NCBI RefSeq assembly: GCF_947623445.1 | Contig: NC_135246.1 | Span: 1,862,501 to 1,926,500, forward strand | From: Clavelina lepadiformis | Lineage: Eukaryota > Chordata > Ascidiacea > Aplousobranchia > Clavelinidae | Length of the DNA stretch: 64,000 nt | Reading direction: 5' to 3' | Shown: positions 46,553 through 57,800 of the stretch, piece after piece | Numbering within the stretch: position 1 is the stretch's first letter | Layout: every line of letters starts with the position of its first letter | Made by a program: the position numbers and the translations under genes | Notes under the pieces: model-generated | Database searches by the model: none | The model's input: only the letters and a program-made list of their open reading frames with translations | What the model was told of the DNA's origin: nothing

Positions 46553-46716
46553 TGTTAACAGCGTGCCCACAACATACAGCAACTAAATGAAGCGTATTAA
46601 CGTCTAGATCATTTTGGAACGTCGAGATTTGAAATTTTCAAGGCCAAAACACAAAACCTACCATGTTACCCCAGATTGGTCTAAACAGATTTTAAACCCC
46701 TACGTAAAAGTCTAAC
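46553..46716. repeat. Scrambled unit fragments at the right edge of the array
   Basis: About 46558-46630 resembles the region upstream of SRP RNA in units 1-2 (acatacagcaactaaatg). It is joined to a piece of the spacer (caaggccaaaacacaaaacc onward). No gene is intact. Confidence 0.75.
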
Positions 46717-47683
46717 GTTTTGTAGAGAGGGCAAAGAAATGTGAACTAGGTGTTAATTTAAGTTTTGCATGAAGTGAAACACCACTTCTGTTCTGTTAAA
46801 CTGCCCATTTCTGAAAACAGAGAAGTTTGAATTTTGTTAAAAAGTCACAGAAACGTAAAAACCCACTAACATCTTTATGCATTTGTTATCTCGTTAACTG
46901 CTCAAATTTTATCCGGATATCAGACAGCTAAAATTGCCTGGGTTAATATGTTAACCATTATCTGGATAGTTCAACCTTACTGAGTATGATGCAAGCCCTG
47001 TATATGAAAACAAGGAGTAGTTATAGGCCCAGTAACGATTCACGAAATAATAGATTGCCCTTAAATTCTTGTTAATTTACGGCATGTACTGCAATGTAAT
47101 TTTAGTAAGTGAAGCTTACAGATGGTGCTAACGAAGACGAATGGGAGGCCTCCCGCTAATAGTTATTTCCTTTGGAGTCAGATACCGGAAAAGGAATTCA
47201 CATTTCCGAGCGCTTTAGCTTGTTTAGGCCTACGTCTGCTTAAGGCTTGCAAATTTTGGTAGGCTATGCATTGACTGTAGTTAAACCTATGTCGTTTATT
47301 AAACTGTGGTTCTTGTGTAGTGTTATGATAAGCTTTAACCTTTATATCGTAAAGTACCAGTCTAATATGCATTTCGACAAGATAGCAAGAGCTCAGACTC
47401 TAGTCCATATATAAATTTATGGCTTTTACCAAGTCCAAATAAAAATGTAAAAAAGCTTGTGATAATAAGGGGATACTATAGTATACAATGAATAGAAAAG
47501 AATGCAAAAGAATAGAATTCAAGAACAAGAATGCAAGAAAGATAGAATTCTTGTTTTTGAACATCTGCTTTGCGAAGCATAGCATTGTATGCAGATGACT
47601 TGCTGTTTTCCGTTTTAATTCGTTACATAAATCTCGTGCCTGCCTTTCCTGCGTGGATTATTCACAGTTGTTCAATGCATACA
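46717..47683. other. Intergenic, nothing recognised
   Basis: AT-rich. Around 47500-47560 there are short imperfect repeats of an agaatgcaagaa/atagaattc type. No supported gene. Confidence 0.4.
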
Positions 47684-47691
47684 GTCTATTA

Positions 47692-48084
47692 CAGGGGTGG
47701 GCAATTTGTTCAATGAAAGAGTCACTTGCGGAAAAATATAAACACCAGCGAGCCGCAAAATCAGTAATGATTGTCAATTTGGTTATTATACTATTAGTAG
47801 TCATTTTGGGATATTACTTTTTAACTAAAAGACCCATAAAAACATGTTGGTGAGGCGCATTTTGACAACCTTTGCCATAGAGTATAGAATCTATACCTGA
47901 AAACAATGTCGGAATCGATGTCTAGTGTTACGTCATAAACGAAATCCTGGCCTAAATAAAGAAAAACTACACAGAAACTGTCATAAACGGTACTCTTGGT
48001 AGCCTTTACATTTTTTGGAATTTTACGATTCGTCTAGAAGAGCCACAAAAAACATGCCGGAGAGCCGCAGTTTGCCCACGTCTG
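47692..48084. mobile_element. hAT-type MITE (393 bp)
   Basis: Terminal repeats CAGGGGTGGGCAA and, inverted, CAGACGTGGGCAA, flanked by the perfect 8-bp duplication gtctatta (47684-47691 and 48085-48092). A GAGCCGC word near both ends is typical of Charlie-like hAT elements. No transposase remains. Confidence 0.88.
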
Positions 48085-48092
48085 GTCTATTA

Positions 48093-49198
48093 AGATCATC
48101 GCTGCAACATGGACGATTTTATGCTGTTGCTGTGCCAATGTTTTGTCTAAATGTAATTGTTCAAAGAAACCTTCAATATAATCAGTATATAGGCCTACAG
48201 TTGTCATTCCTGTGTAACCATTGTTGAATTCAATTTGAAGAAGTTTAGTGTTAAGATAGGCAACTTTATTGTCATCTTTACAAGACAATAAGCCGTCAAG
48301 GTGAACAATTAAATCTGAGGGTGAGAAAAGCAGACAACGACCTCATGAGACTCATATATCATCACCCGCAATAAACATTTCAAAAAGTAATTATTGTAGT
48401 GGAGTAGGTCAATCTCTCAGGTTCAGGTGCCATATAGCCTCTTTCCGTTACAAGCTTTAAAAAATCGTTGCTTACAAGTTGCGTAGTGCTACCTATATAT
48501 CATATATGGCTAGGCAGTATTGCAACATAATGGCTAAGCCTTAAGGCAACGATACCATTGCGTGCTACTCTATAGCAGTAGTGCTAGTCTTTACATTAAG
48601 GTAGGTTATAAGTGGCTGTTACCGAATCAAGATAAAGAAAATTACTATTGTTTGTGCTAACTAAAATGTCCGAACAATTGACTCACAGTTTTTCCATTTC
48701 AGACACTGAGTGGGTCTAACCTTGGAAAATCACAATACTGTTAAGACTCAAGTCACAATTTTCCATGACTTGACTTTCTGGGGATGGCGGGGTTAATTGT
48801 TTTAGGTTAGCCTAAAGCCAAAGTCTAAATCGCCATAACTTAAAACTCGAGTAGGTCCAAAGTGGCTCAAGTCACGTTATGATAATATTGACGTCATAAA
48901 AATTAAACTTTTAAAAAAGATGAAGGTAAGCGGTAAAAAGATCAACTATTTTTTTAAGAAATTACACATCACTGAAAAAAAAAAGTATCAATCAGAATAA
49001 TTTTGCGACACTAATGACGTTATGATGACCAATGCAAAATGGGTCTTGACATCAGAAATGTTTTTAAAGTTAAAGGTATTGACCTGATCTACCTCGAGTC
49101 ATAGCTTAAATAGATTCGATTGTCGAGAAACACCTAGAATTGACTGGAGTAAAAAAAAGAGCGAGGTTTCTAGTTACAAACAACTCTGGTAATTCTGT
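48093..49198. other. Intergenic, nothing recognised
   Basis: AT-rich with no supported gene or element end. Confidence 0.4.
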
Positions 49199-49205
49199 TC
49201 GTGTT

Positions 49206-49892
49206 CACCCGATTCGTCTGCTTTCCGCCCATTAAAATGGGTGGAAATGCGGTAATATTTTCCCATTGGAATGGCAGAAAGTATGCCTTTGTTACCCTAG
49301 AGCAGACATGTGCAACCAGTGGCCCGCGGGCCGCACTGCGGCCCGCCAGGTTGTTCCGTGCGGCCCGCGTGGTGCTCAGCAAAATGTTAGAACTTCATAC
49401 TAGCCATCTTCATACTTCATACTAGCCACAGTTTTTCAATAAATTGTCCCACAAGTGTGTCGTGGACTGCATTAAATCTATTTCTTAACTACATAAACTG
49501 CATAGGAAAGTCGTTTTACGATACTAATTTTTTCTGAAAAAAATCATGTGGCCCGCGTTGTCATTCAAAATTTTGTATTTGGCCCTCCAGTGAAAAAGGT
49601 TGCACATGCCTGCCCTAGAGTAAGATATTCGCATTTGGAATGGGGAGATGTTTACTTCGGCAGAAATATAGTTTGTGGGAAACCCCATTGCTGAAAGCAG
49701 GTCCATTTTAATGGGCGGAAAAATAGACGAATGGGTTTCACAAACCATACTTGTGCCGAAGTAAAATTCTCCCCATTCAAAAGGCATATATCTTACTCTA
49801 GGGTAAGAAAGGCATACTTTCAACCATTACAATGGGAAAACATTCCCGAACTCTGGACCATTTTAATGGGCGGAAAGTAGACGAATGGGGTG
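49206..49892. mobile_element. Foldback element with long inverted arms
   Basis: Ends CACCCGATTCGTCT and, inverted, CACCCCATTCGTCT, flanked by tcgtgtt (49199-49205 and 49893-49899). The arms are long: cccattaaaatgg, ttttcccattg, gaaagtatgcctt and taccctagagtaagat all recur in reverse on the right side. A second, shorter inverted pair sits in the centre. Non-coding. The 7-bp duplication suggests a hAT-like or other DNA transposon origin. Confidence 0.75.
49303..49612. mobile_element. hAT-type MITE nested in the foldback element
   Basis: 310 bp with 15-bp ends CAGACATGTGCAACC / CAGGCATGTGCAACC (inverted). It is flanked by the perfect 8-bp duplication ccctagag (49295-49302 and 49613-49620). The GC-rich subterminal region (gtggcccgcgggcc) resembles vertebrate hAT non-autonomous elements. 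Confidence 0.92.
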
Positions 49893-50165
49893 TCGTGTTT
49901 GATTGTGGAAGGACCACTTTTTTGGTTTACTGAAGTGACATCCCCGAAAGTAAACGCATTTGATCAATTTCATTTTGAAGTCAAGTTCTGAGTTTTGGTG
50001 TGATCTCTACATGAATGCTGGGACTAGGCTCGGCCGCTGTTTGCTGTGCACGATGCATTTACCGTATGCCTTTGTTACTATGATTTATACCAGCTTGACC
50101 AATTTTTTTATGTATAGGTTTTGGTTATAGCAGTATAATTAGGATTGTGGCATATGATATTAAGG

Positions 50166-52896
50166 ATGTCTGTTTTCATAAGCAACCTAACAAGATTTGG
50201 TCTTACAAGACAAGGAGCCATACTCGTAAGTTGCTCTATAGCCTATATACAAGACAATTTTTATGATTTAAAACTTGAAAATTGTTAGTTGGGTAGACTT
50301 GATATTCAGTGACTTATGGTACTGGTGCCCAGACTGCATTTTTTTGTCGATATTGGGGAAGATAATCCCCGCGTAAATCGCTTAGATTTCAGTTGCACCC
50401 AGGCAAAACCAGGCTGAAATCACAGCTGCGCGTACCGTATGTGCCGCCGTGGTTTTTATAAGAAATATATCGAAAGTAGACTAAGTTGTATCTGCGTAAT
50501 TTTGTTCCGAAACTGATAAGGAGATTGGTCAACTGCGCATGACAGAAGTATGAAATTTATGTCCTCCGTGCCGCATGCAAAGAATGCCATCTGGCTAATA
50601 CCACCCTATGTACGGCAATAGTCAGTGGAAAGTGTGGCACCTGCATGCATAAGATTCATCAGCATGCACACCAAACTGCTTTATCTTCACACCAATTTAT
50701 AATAATCAAAAAAGGAAGTCTGGTTGTTTAAACGTCGATTTATAACAAATAAACAAAAAATTGAGGCTTTAGTGCCATTACGCCAAAATTTGCATTTTTG
50801 CGTGTACGATTTCTTGTCATAAGCTGCCGTACTTTACTATTGGTTCGCTACTGTAGAAGGCACCATTGGAACATTTACTCGGCTCGCCTGTTGAAATGCT
50901 TCGAATACAGAAATAAATAATTTATGAATATTAAGTATATAAGTTTAATAAATATTTAAGTTAATGAATATATATAGCTTTTTTTAATCTGTGTAATCTA
51001 GTTTAGGCTGGCCATTTATTCTAGTAAGAATGGGCCACTGGATAGCCATCTTGGAAAGTTTGCCAAGCGCGCGACGACCGAAATAAAAATTTATTGCACT
51101 TATAATGGCTGTTGTTTCATCATGTTGTGCGTGGGATTTCTCAAACAGAAACAGTAAAGTTTCCAATCTGCCTAGGCAGCAACTAAAGCACTGGTTTTTA
51201 AAAGTGGGAAATCCCATAAATACAATGGCAGATTTATTTTTTAAAAAGCTTGAATAGGCTATAAATTTTTTTTAAGTCGAAGTTTCAAAACTGGAGGAAA
51301 GTTTGCTGAAACAATGACTTTATTTATTGCAGGGAAAGCAAATCCAATCAATCACTAGTTTACAATCTGTCGACAGAACACTGAAGACAAGTTCCCCATG
51401 TCAAAATAAAGTTTATGAAATGCGACAATATGTCATTAAACCTGATGGTGTACAGGAGTATAAGAAACTTACCCAAGAACTCTTTTATCTTCGCACTCGT
51501 GCCTCCAAACTTGTCGGGTTTTGGTTTACAGAAATTGGCTCCCTACTAAATAAAACAGTTCACCTTTGGGAATACGGTTAGTTAACTTCTTTTAACGGTA
51601 GGCTAATTGGTAATTATAAATTTACATGCAATACATTGAATGTAAACCTGCTAAAAAATTGAACGTAAATATATTGGTAATTCAGTACAAGATTTCAATT
51701 GACCTGTGCATTGAACAGCATTGTTACCACTAAAAACTATATCCAACTTTTCCTGTTGTTTCACCAATGTTAATAAATAATTTTTATACTGAGATTTTTT
51801 ATACTGCTACTGTGTAACAATAAGTGTTTGTTTAGATTCTTTGATGCATAGGCAGGAAGTCCGTGAAGCACTCGCTAATGATAGTGAATGGCAAAACAAC
51901 TATATTGCCAACCTTGTGCGCTTAGTACAAGAGCAACAAAATTGTACAATGTACATGCCGCAATGGTACAGCGAGGTGAAATATCCAGAAAAACAAAGCG
52001 GTGGTAAATCGTAATACACATGAATGATTGAAAAAACACTACTGAAGACAACTGCGCTGATTTGCTATTTTAAAATTGTTTTCTTAGGGGTATATGAACT
52101 CATGACGTATAACATGGTTATGGGGGGCCCAGTGATATGGGGCAAAAAGCTAAAGTCATCAATTGAGGCCCATGTTCGACTCGGATACGCCGATTTAATT
52201 GGTGTCTGGTACACAGACATCGGAGACCATAACTCTGGTAAGGAAGCTATGTGGCTGGTGAATTTTTGTTTAAGCACCAACTAATCAAATTAGATTAGCC
52301 TAATAACATATGATATGTAATATATTACTGATAAGAATTGTTTGTTTGGTCAGTGGAAGTGTTATGGAGATATAACAACCTCACCTGTCGAGAAGAAGGA
52401 AGGGAACGTGCTCATAATGATGCGGTTGTTGTCAACAAAGGTAAGTTTAGCTGAATTATACGACGTACTTTAAAAAAATTTTGGCCGCTCTAGAATAATT
52501 TGTTTCGAATCCAAATGTTCAAATCCCACTCTTAATAGTTAAAAGATTCAATTCAATTACGTGTTCCAATGAAAGCGTTCAATTGCAAAGTAAAACTGGT
52601 TCCTGGGATTCCAAATTTGGATCTGAGATTTGGAACTGTACTAGAACGTGCAATTGTGCATCGTTATTAAATGCTGGCGTCATAATGACACCTTTTTTAC
52701 TTTCATCTGTTAATTTCTTCAGTGGGTAGCTACTTACCCACAACAGTTTCTCATACTGCATTCGGCACACTTGCAGAATGTGAGATGCATCAACAGAACC
52801 TTTGTTTTCTTTTCCACAGTTCGTGACAACTTGGACAATGTAACACACCACACTTCATGTCTCTTGCTACCTAGTACATGGTCTACAATGCAGTGA
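50166..52896 (+). CDS. NIPSNAP family protein (NIPSNAP3-like), complete, 6 exons
   Basis: Exons: 50166-50225, 51333-51576, 51836-52003, 52088-52237, 52354-52440, 52820-52896 (stop TGA). All introns are GT-AG and the phases agree, giving 261 aa. The N-terminus MSVFISNLTRFGLTRQGAIL is basic and hydroxylated with no acidic residue, as in a mitochondrial presequence. Two NIPSNAP (dimeric alpha/beta barrel) domains follow. The first starts at VYEMRQYVIKPDGVQEY and contains GFWFTEIGSLLNKTVHLWEY; the second starts at VYELMTYNMVMGGP and contains GVWYTDIGDHNS...VLWRYNN. It ends with the usual VRDN...LLLPSTWS-type tail. NIPSNAP proteins are linked to mitochondria and vesicles; their chemistry is unsettled. 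Exon 3 could instead end at 52000, using donor GTGGTA and dropping one glycine. Confidence 0.9.
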
Positions 52897-54833
52897 AAGG
52901 AGTCGTGGTGCAATATTTTAATATGAGGATACAGTTTCAATTTATTCCATGCATCGAACAATTTCCTGCAGTAGTTTCTGTGTAAAAAAAGATTTGTTGG
53001 TCCTATTTTAAAGCAGTGAAATCGAGGCAATAAGTTTTTTAGTGAAATTGCAATCATGAAGCCTTTATGTTCTACGATATTAAAGTAATTTCTTAAAGTT
53101 ATTGCTTAAAGTTATGCAATATTTTTTGCCGATAAAACGAAATACTGTGGTTGTTTGTGTTTTGAACTGTGTGAAGGATGAAATGTAGTATCAGTTTAAA
53201 TTTGTGCCAGTTGTTATGTTCCATCTATTTTGTTTTTTTGCTATATAGTCTATACTCAAGTAAGGCTATATCTATCAGCATAAAACACATTGACATTTCA
53301 AAAAGGGCTCAACGAGAAAAATGCCATAAGCCAATTTATTCATGTAAAATTTGAAGTGAAAAAAATCACAACTAGAAAAACATTTTTGAAGTAGTGTATG
53401 TTGCCTCCAGTACTTAAGGTTTGGGATAACAGTAACTTTAATGGTTCTTTGAATTCTCACATAAGATAAAGCATTTATCTGAACATTTTCAAAAATGGCC
53501 ACTAATAAATTATTATTATATAATCAAATATAGCATGTATGTTAAACATTTGTACCACTTGGCAGGTGTAGTATAACGCTGACCAGTTTACAAACAAAAT
53601 TATAGTATGCAATATATTTGTTAACTATCTGCAAAGTTATTTGTGGTAATTCATGCTTAAGATCTTGTTATTTTTTGTTTTTCGTGCTACTCATTCAATA
53701 ATTAATCGTTTTGTAGTTTTGAGAATTGGTGCAGTATGTTGTACGTTTTAAATAAAAAAGGTTACGGTATTTAACAAAAGTCATACAACAGGAAGCCCAC
53801 TGACATACACAATATATCATGCAATATATATTATATATCAAGGATACTGCTTTAGTTTTCTATTATTTGAGGTCAATTTTTACCTAGATGTACATTTGCC
53901 AGATGTCCTTCATTTTAAATACCAGTCCTTCATTCAACAGAAGGTTACAGGTATGGAACAGTTATATACGAACGGTATGTGGAACTAAGTGTTAATTTAA
54001 TTAACTGGTTCAGTTGTATGACCGACTGACCGTTATTTGGATCTTCCACTGTCAATGCGCGACTGGAGACAAATTCTTGCAAAATTTGTTTCACACGGTT
54101 TGCGGTTGGAATGGACACGCGGTTTCATGCATGTCCATTCCAACACGTTTAACTTTTAAATGCTGAACAAGATGCTCTTTTATAGCGGCTTATACTTCTG
54201 CCAATTTTTAAATCTTTTCCTTTTGTTGTAGCTCACAAACTATAATTATTGAATTCCCGTAGAACGAGCGTATTATGCTTTACACTGGAAGGCAAACCTC
54301 CAAGATAGTTTGCTGAAACCACGTGTATAAAAAATCTAGTAATGGCACAATTGAACTTTACAATGCTTTCTGATAGTGATAGAACAACTGATGGTTAAGA
54401 TAAGAACTTATGTAATTATGTCTAATACACGTTACGTTCTTTATTACAAGTTGGCAATGCTGATGAGCATTAAAGTTACAAATTTGTAGACGTCATTGGA
54501 GACAGACTTCTTAGATTTTGACAAGTTTTGGGTTTAACATCCGAATGTAAGTTTAAGGTGCCAAAATGGTTAAAATGCGCATCTGGTGCCGATTAAAATG
54601 TAAAGATCAATGTAAAACGTATTTATTCACACTGAACCAAATGCTTCCAAGAACATTGCATAGAAAATGTATTCTGTCAAGTAAAGTCATAAACAACAGC
54701 ATAACACTTATTTTTGTTGATATTTGTATTATACCTCTGTCAACAAACACTAACAAATTGCATATTTAAAAATTACTACCATACACAATATCTTCAACAG
54801 AAAAAATTAATTAAATGATTGCAACAAACTTCC
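52897..54833. other. Intergenic between two convergent genes
   Basis: Both neighbours end towards this stretch, so it should hold their 3' UTRs. AATAAA-like signals occur near 53750 (plus). An AT-rich tract lies at 53805-53840. No further gene seen. Confidence 0.5.
54106..54143. repeat. 12-bp perfect stem-loop
   Basis: ttggaatggaca at 54106-54117 and its complement at 54132-54143, with a 14-nt loop. Function unknown. Confidence 0.6.
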
Positions 54834-57800
54834 TCAAAGCTTCGATTGAGAGAGTGCACGTAATTCACGCCTCAGTATTTTTCCGGTTGCCGATTTGGGG
54901 ATTTCCCCAATAAACTCGATGCCTCCCCGAAGATATTTGTACCTCGAAACTTTCTCTGCAAGTGACATGAAACTGGCTGGTAAAGTTTTAACATATTAAA
55001 ACTCGTAACTGGGCTTAATTATTTAAATTATTATGAAATTTTTAAGTGTAATTGCTTGAAGAGTTAAAAAACACTTGCAACTAGTAAAGAATTTCATGTT
55101 TCTTAATGTCTTATTATCAAATTTATTGCCTAAAAGTCGAAATATTGTTTTTACAATACCCGAGCGGTGAAGGTTTTACATCACATGTTCCGGAAAAACT
55201 AAAGATTTGAAAAATGATCACTGAAGTAAGGAAGGTTTAACTGTGTTATTCTGTTAAAGTTCATTCTTTTCAAGTTATTGTTATTGCGTTAAACTTAAAA
55301 GCAACACAAAAATTGATTGTCTGGATAAAACTAAAGGTTTGACAAATGACCATTGATACCTTCAACAAAGCTTTTCAGTTCTGTCGCGGTGAGTGAAGAA
55401 TCCTTCTTGACAACGTAAGCTTTTGGCACCTCGCCAGATTCAGCATCGGGTATGCCCACCACACCAACGTCCCTCACTTTTGGATGACTCAAAATTAAAC
55501 TTTCTAACTCGGCCGGAGCCACCTATGTTGTACAAAAGGACGTCACTGTTTCACAAGGCAACTTGTTAAGAATGTTTTAATAACATTGAAGCCATTGTAG
55601 AAATAACTTTTATGAAGTAGAAATGTGACCTATGACCATACCTGGAAACCTTTATACTTGATCAGCTCTTTGAGTCGGTCCACCAAATAAACCATCCCAT
55701 TCTCATCATAGTGGCCTATGTCTCCTGTACACAACCAACCTTCGGGGTCAAATGTTTTTGCATTAGCAGTCGGGTTCCTAAAATATCCTTTCATGACCTG
55801 GACGTGAAGAAATTAGAAGTGTGTGTAGGATGTTGAAGTTTGACAGGAAATATCAGCGCGGCATTTAAAATCAAGATTGTCCAATGTTGCCACAATAGAA
55901 AGAAAATGGTGAACACAGTTAATGTATTGTAAGTTTCAATAAAATTATAAAATAGGCAAACAACATAATGCAGTGTACATAAGCTATCTGAGGGAATACA
56001 AAGAGGCAGTCCAAGTTGAAACGAAATTAAAAAGTTTTTGGCTATTTTGTAACTAAATGTTTTTTATAAACTCTCCTGGATAAAAGATAGTGAAACATGT
56101 CATAGTTAATATTTACAATAAATAACATTATATATCATTACAAGTCCACAAAGATTCAATTATTATCACACAATATCATGTGACTCCTGCCTTTTGTGCA
56201 AAATTATTGGGAACAGCTGATTCAAAGATAACATTCTGGAAAGCTTTTTGCCGTGGGTCTCATTATGGTAAATCTCTAACCTGAGGGCCTTTGACAAGTA
56301 TTTCACCATCTTCATTGACGCTTAATTCTTCCCTGGTGTGCGGATCCACAATCTACAAAATGTACATTACAGTCAGACTTCGTTTATCCAGATCACTTTG
56401 TTTAGTCATAAAAATGTCGAGTTAGCGAGATTTCCGGATAATCGGAATCAAAACAATAATACTGTGAAATATTGTTGAGCAGGAAACATGTCACAATGGT
56501 CATTGTTAGAATTTTGTATGGGTTAAGCTTGCTGCACACTATTGGACCAAGCTGAATGAGAAAAGCTAGTCAGTGTCACAAAAATCATTTGCAAAAAGCA
56601 AAAAAGAATTTTAACGATCGCCTAGAAACGACAATATATCTCACGTGCATGCTTTTAGTAAACTAGCTCGTCAGCGCTGACTCAGCGCTTTGTATAACGA
56701 TTTCATTGAACTACATCACTTCTGCTTTCATTGTGCATAGATAATTAATTGGCTATTGTTTGTGTCATCTAAGAAAAACGCACAAAAACTTGCATTCACA
56801 ACCAATGTTTTTTGCTCCACAATCCGGTTTATCGGACTTTTTTTCTATTGATTTAGCACATTTGTTTCGAAACTTCTATGTCGGACAGCGGGTTTTCCGA
56901 ATTAAAGGGGTAAAATGCATGGGAAGAAATCAGTTCCCTGCAGTTTTGTGTCGGATAGCGGGGATTCCGGTTGTTCAGGGTTCGGATTAATGAGATCTGA
57001 CTGTATACGTAATAAACCATTCTAATGATGATTAATGACTGCAGCGTATTAGGTTGCATGAAATTGGAAACGCATTGAAAAAACATAAGGTTAGGTCAAA
57101 TTTAAGTAAAAACGTTGAACGGTAGAAAATTGAAGAAAAATTATAAACAGTGGTGACCTGGTTTTACACTGAAGAGTTTTCAGAAAATGGCACCAAGTTT
57201 GCAACTGTCATGCCAACAAGTCAAGTTTCACTGCCGTTACTTTAAGCTTCCACATTTTATATAAAAGAAGTTACACATAAAAAGTGTTTTAGCTCACCAA
57301 TTATTAAATAATATGGAGATATTATAACTGGAGAAATTTTATTATGAAATAGTACTCGTGGGTTTTATCATTTTAGTCTATTCTGTGTATTTCCTTATTA
57401 TAGTTTATCATAATACAACACAATACCTATATATCTGCAATTAAGTATAATTATCTGCATCATTTAATTGTGGCCAAAGAATTACGCCTTGTAGTAAAAG
57501 GATTGCTCCAACATCGTATCATAATTAGTGCATATATTGCAAGCAGAAATTGTTGCAAACATTGAGTCATTTACTATTCTATGTTCATAATTATGCCATT
57601 ACCATGCATTGCTTTTTGTAAAGTCAAAATAGATTAGATGTTAATAATCAAATGAGCTTACAAAAAAAAACGTCAAATCTATTCAAAAAAAAGATAAGAA
57701 TTGTACAAAACAATGTCAACTTTAAATTTGTTAAGGGGAATGTCACAGGAAGAGTTAAAGTTTGCTCTGAAAACATTTTACAGCTGAAAACTGTTAACGA

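Larger units (their letters stand above)
4901..46716 (-). repeat. Tandem array of 20 units carrying SRP RNA and two tRNA-Arg genes
   Basis: Unit starts, taken at the recurring tttgaagaagggg word, are 4901, 6618, 8341, 10476, 12610, 15012, 16739, 18896, 21053, 23210, 25368, 27524, 29680, 32332, 34491, 36335, 38492, 40650, 42811 and 44963. The modal period is 2157 bp. Units 1-2 are about 1720 bp because they lack the TTAA-site MITE. From high to low coordinate a unit reads tRNA-Arg(ACG), ~357 bp, tRNA-Arg(TCG), ~188 bp, SRP RNA, then ~1.3 kb of spacer including the MITE. All three genes are on the minus strand. Core units differ at few positions while units 1-5 and 19-20 are more diverged. The right end decays after 46552 into scrambled unit fragments. 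Confidence 0.96.

Noticed and set aside
4901-46716. Regularly spaced repeats as a CRISPR or satellite array
   Set aside because: The period is 2.1 kb, units contain intact Pol III genes, and the genome is eukaryotic.
47653-47853. 66-codon open frame with a hydrophobic segment
   Set aside because: It crosses the left end of the hAT MITE, so it is a chance fusion of flank and element.
52579-53057. Antisense open frames over the last NIPSNAP exon
   Set aside because: Cys-rich by chance. The plus strand has a phase-matched acceptor and a family-typical C-terminus at the same place.
56760-56990. 76-codon open frame in synthetase intron 8
   Set aside because: Lies wholly inside the pogo-like MITE and has no transposase motif.
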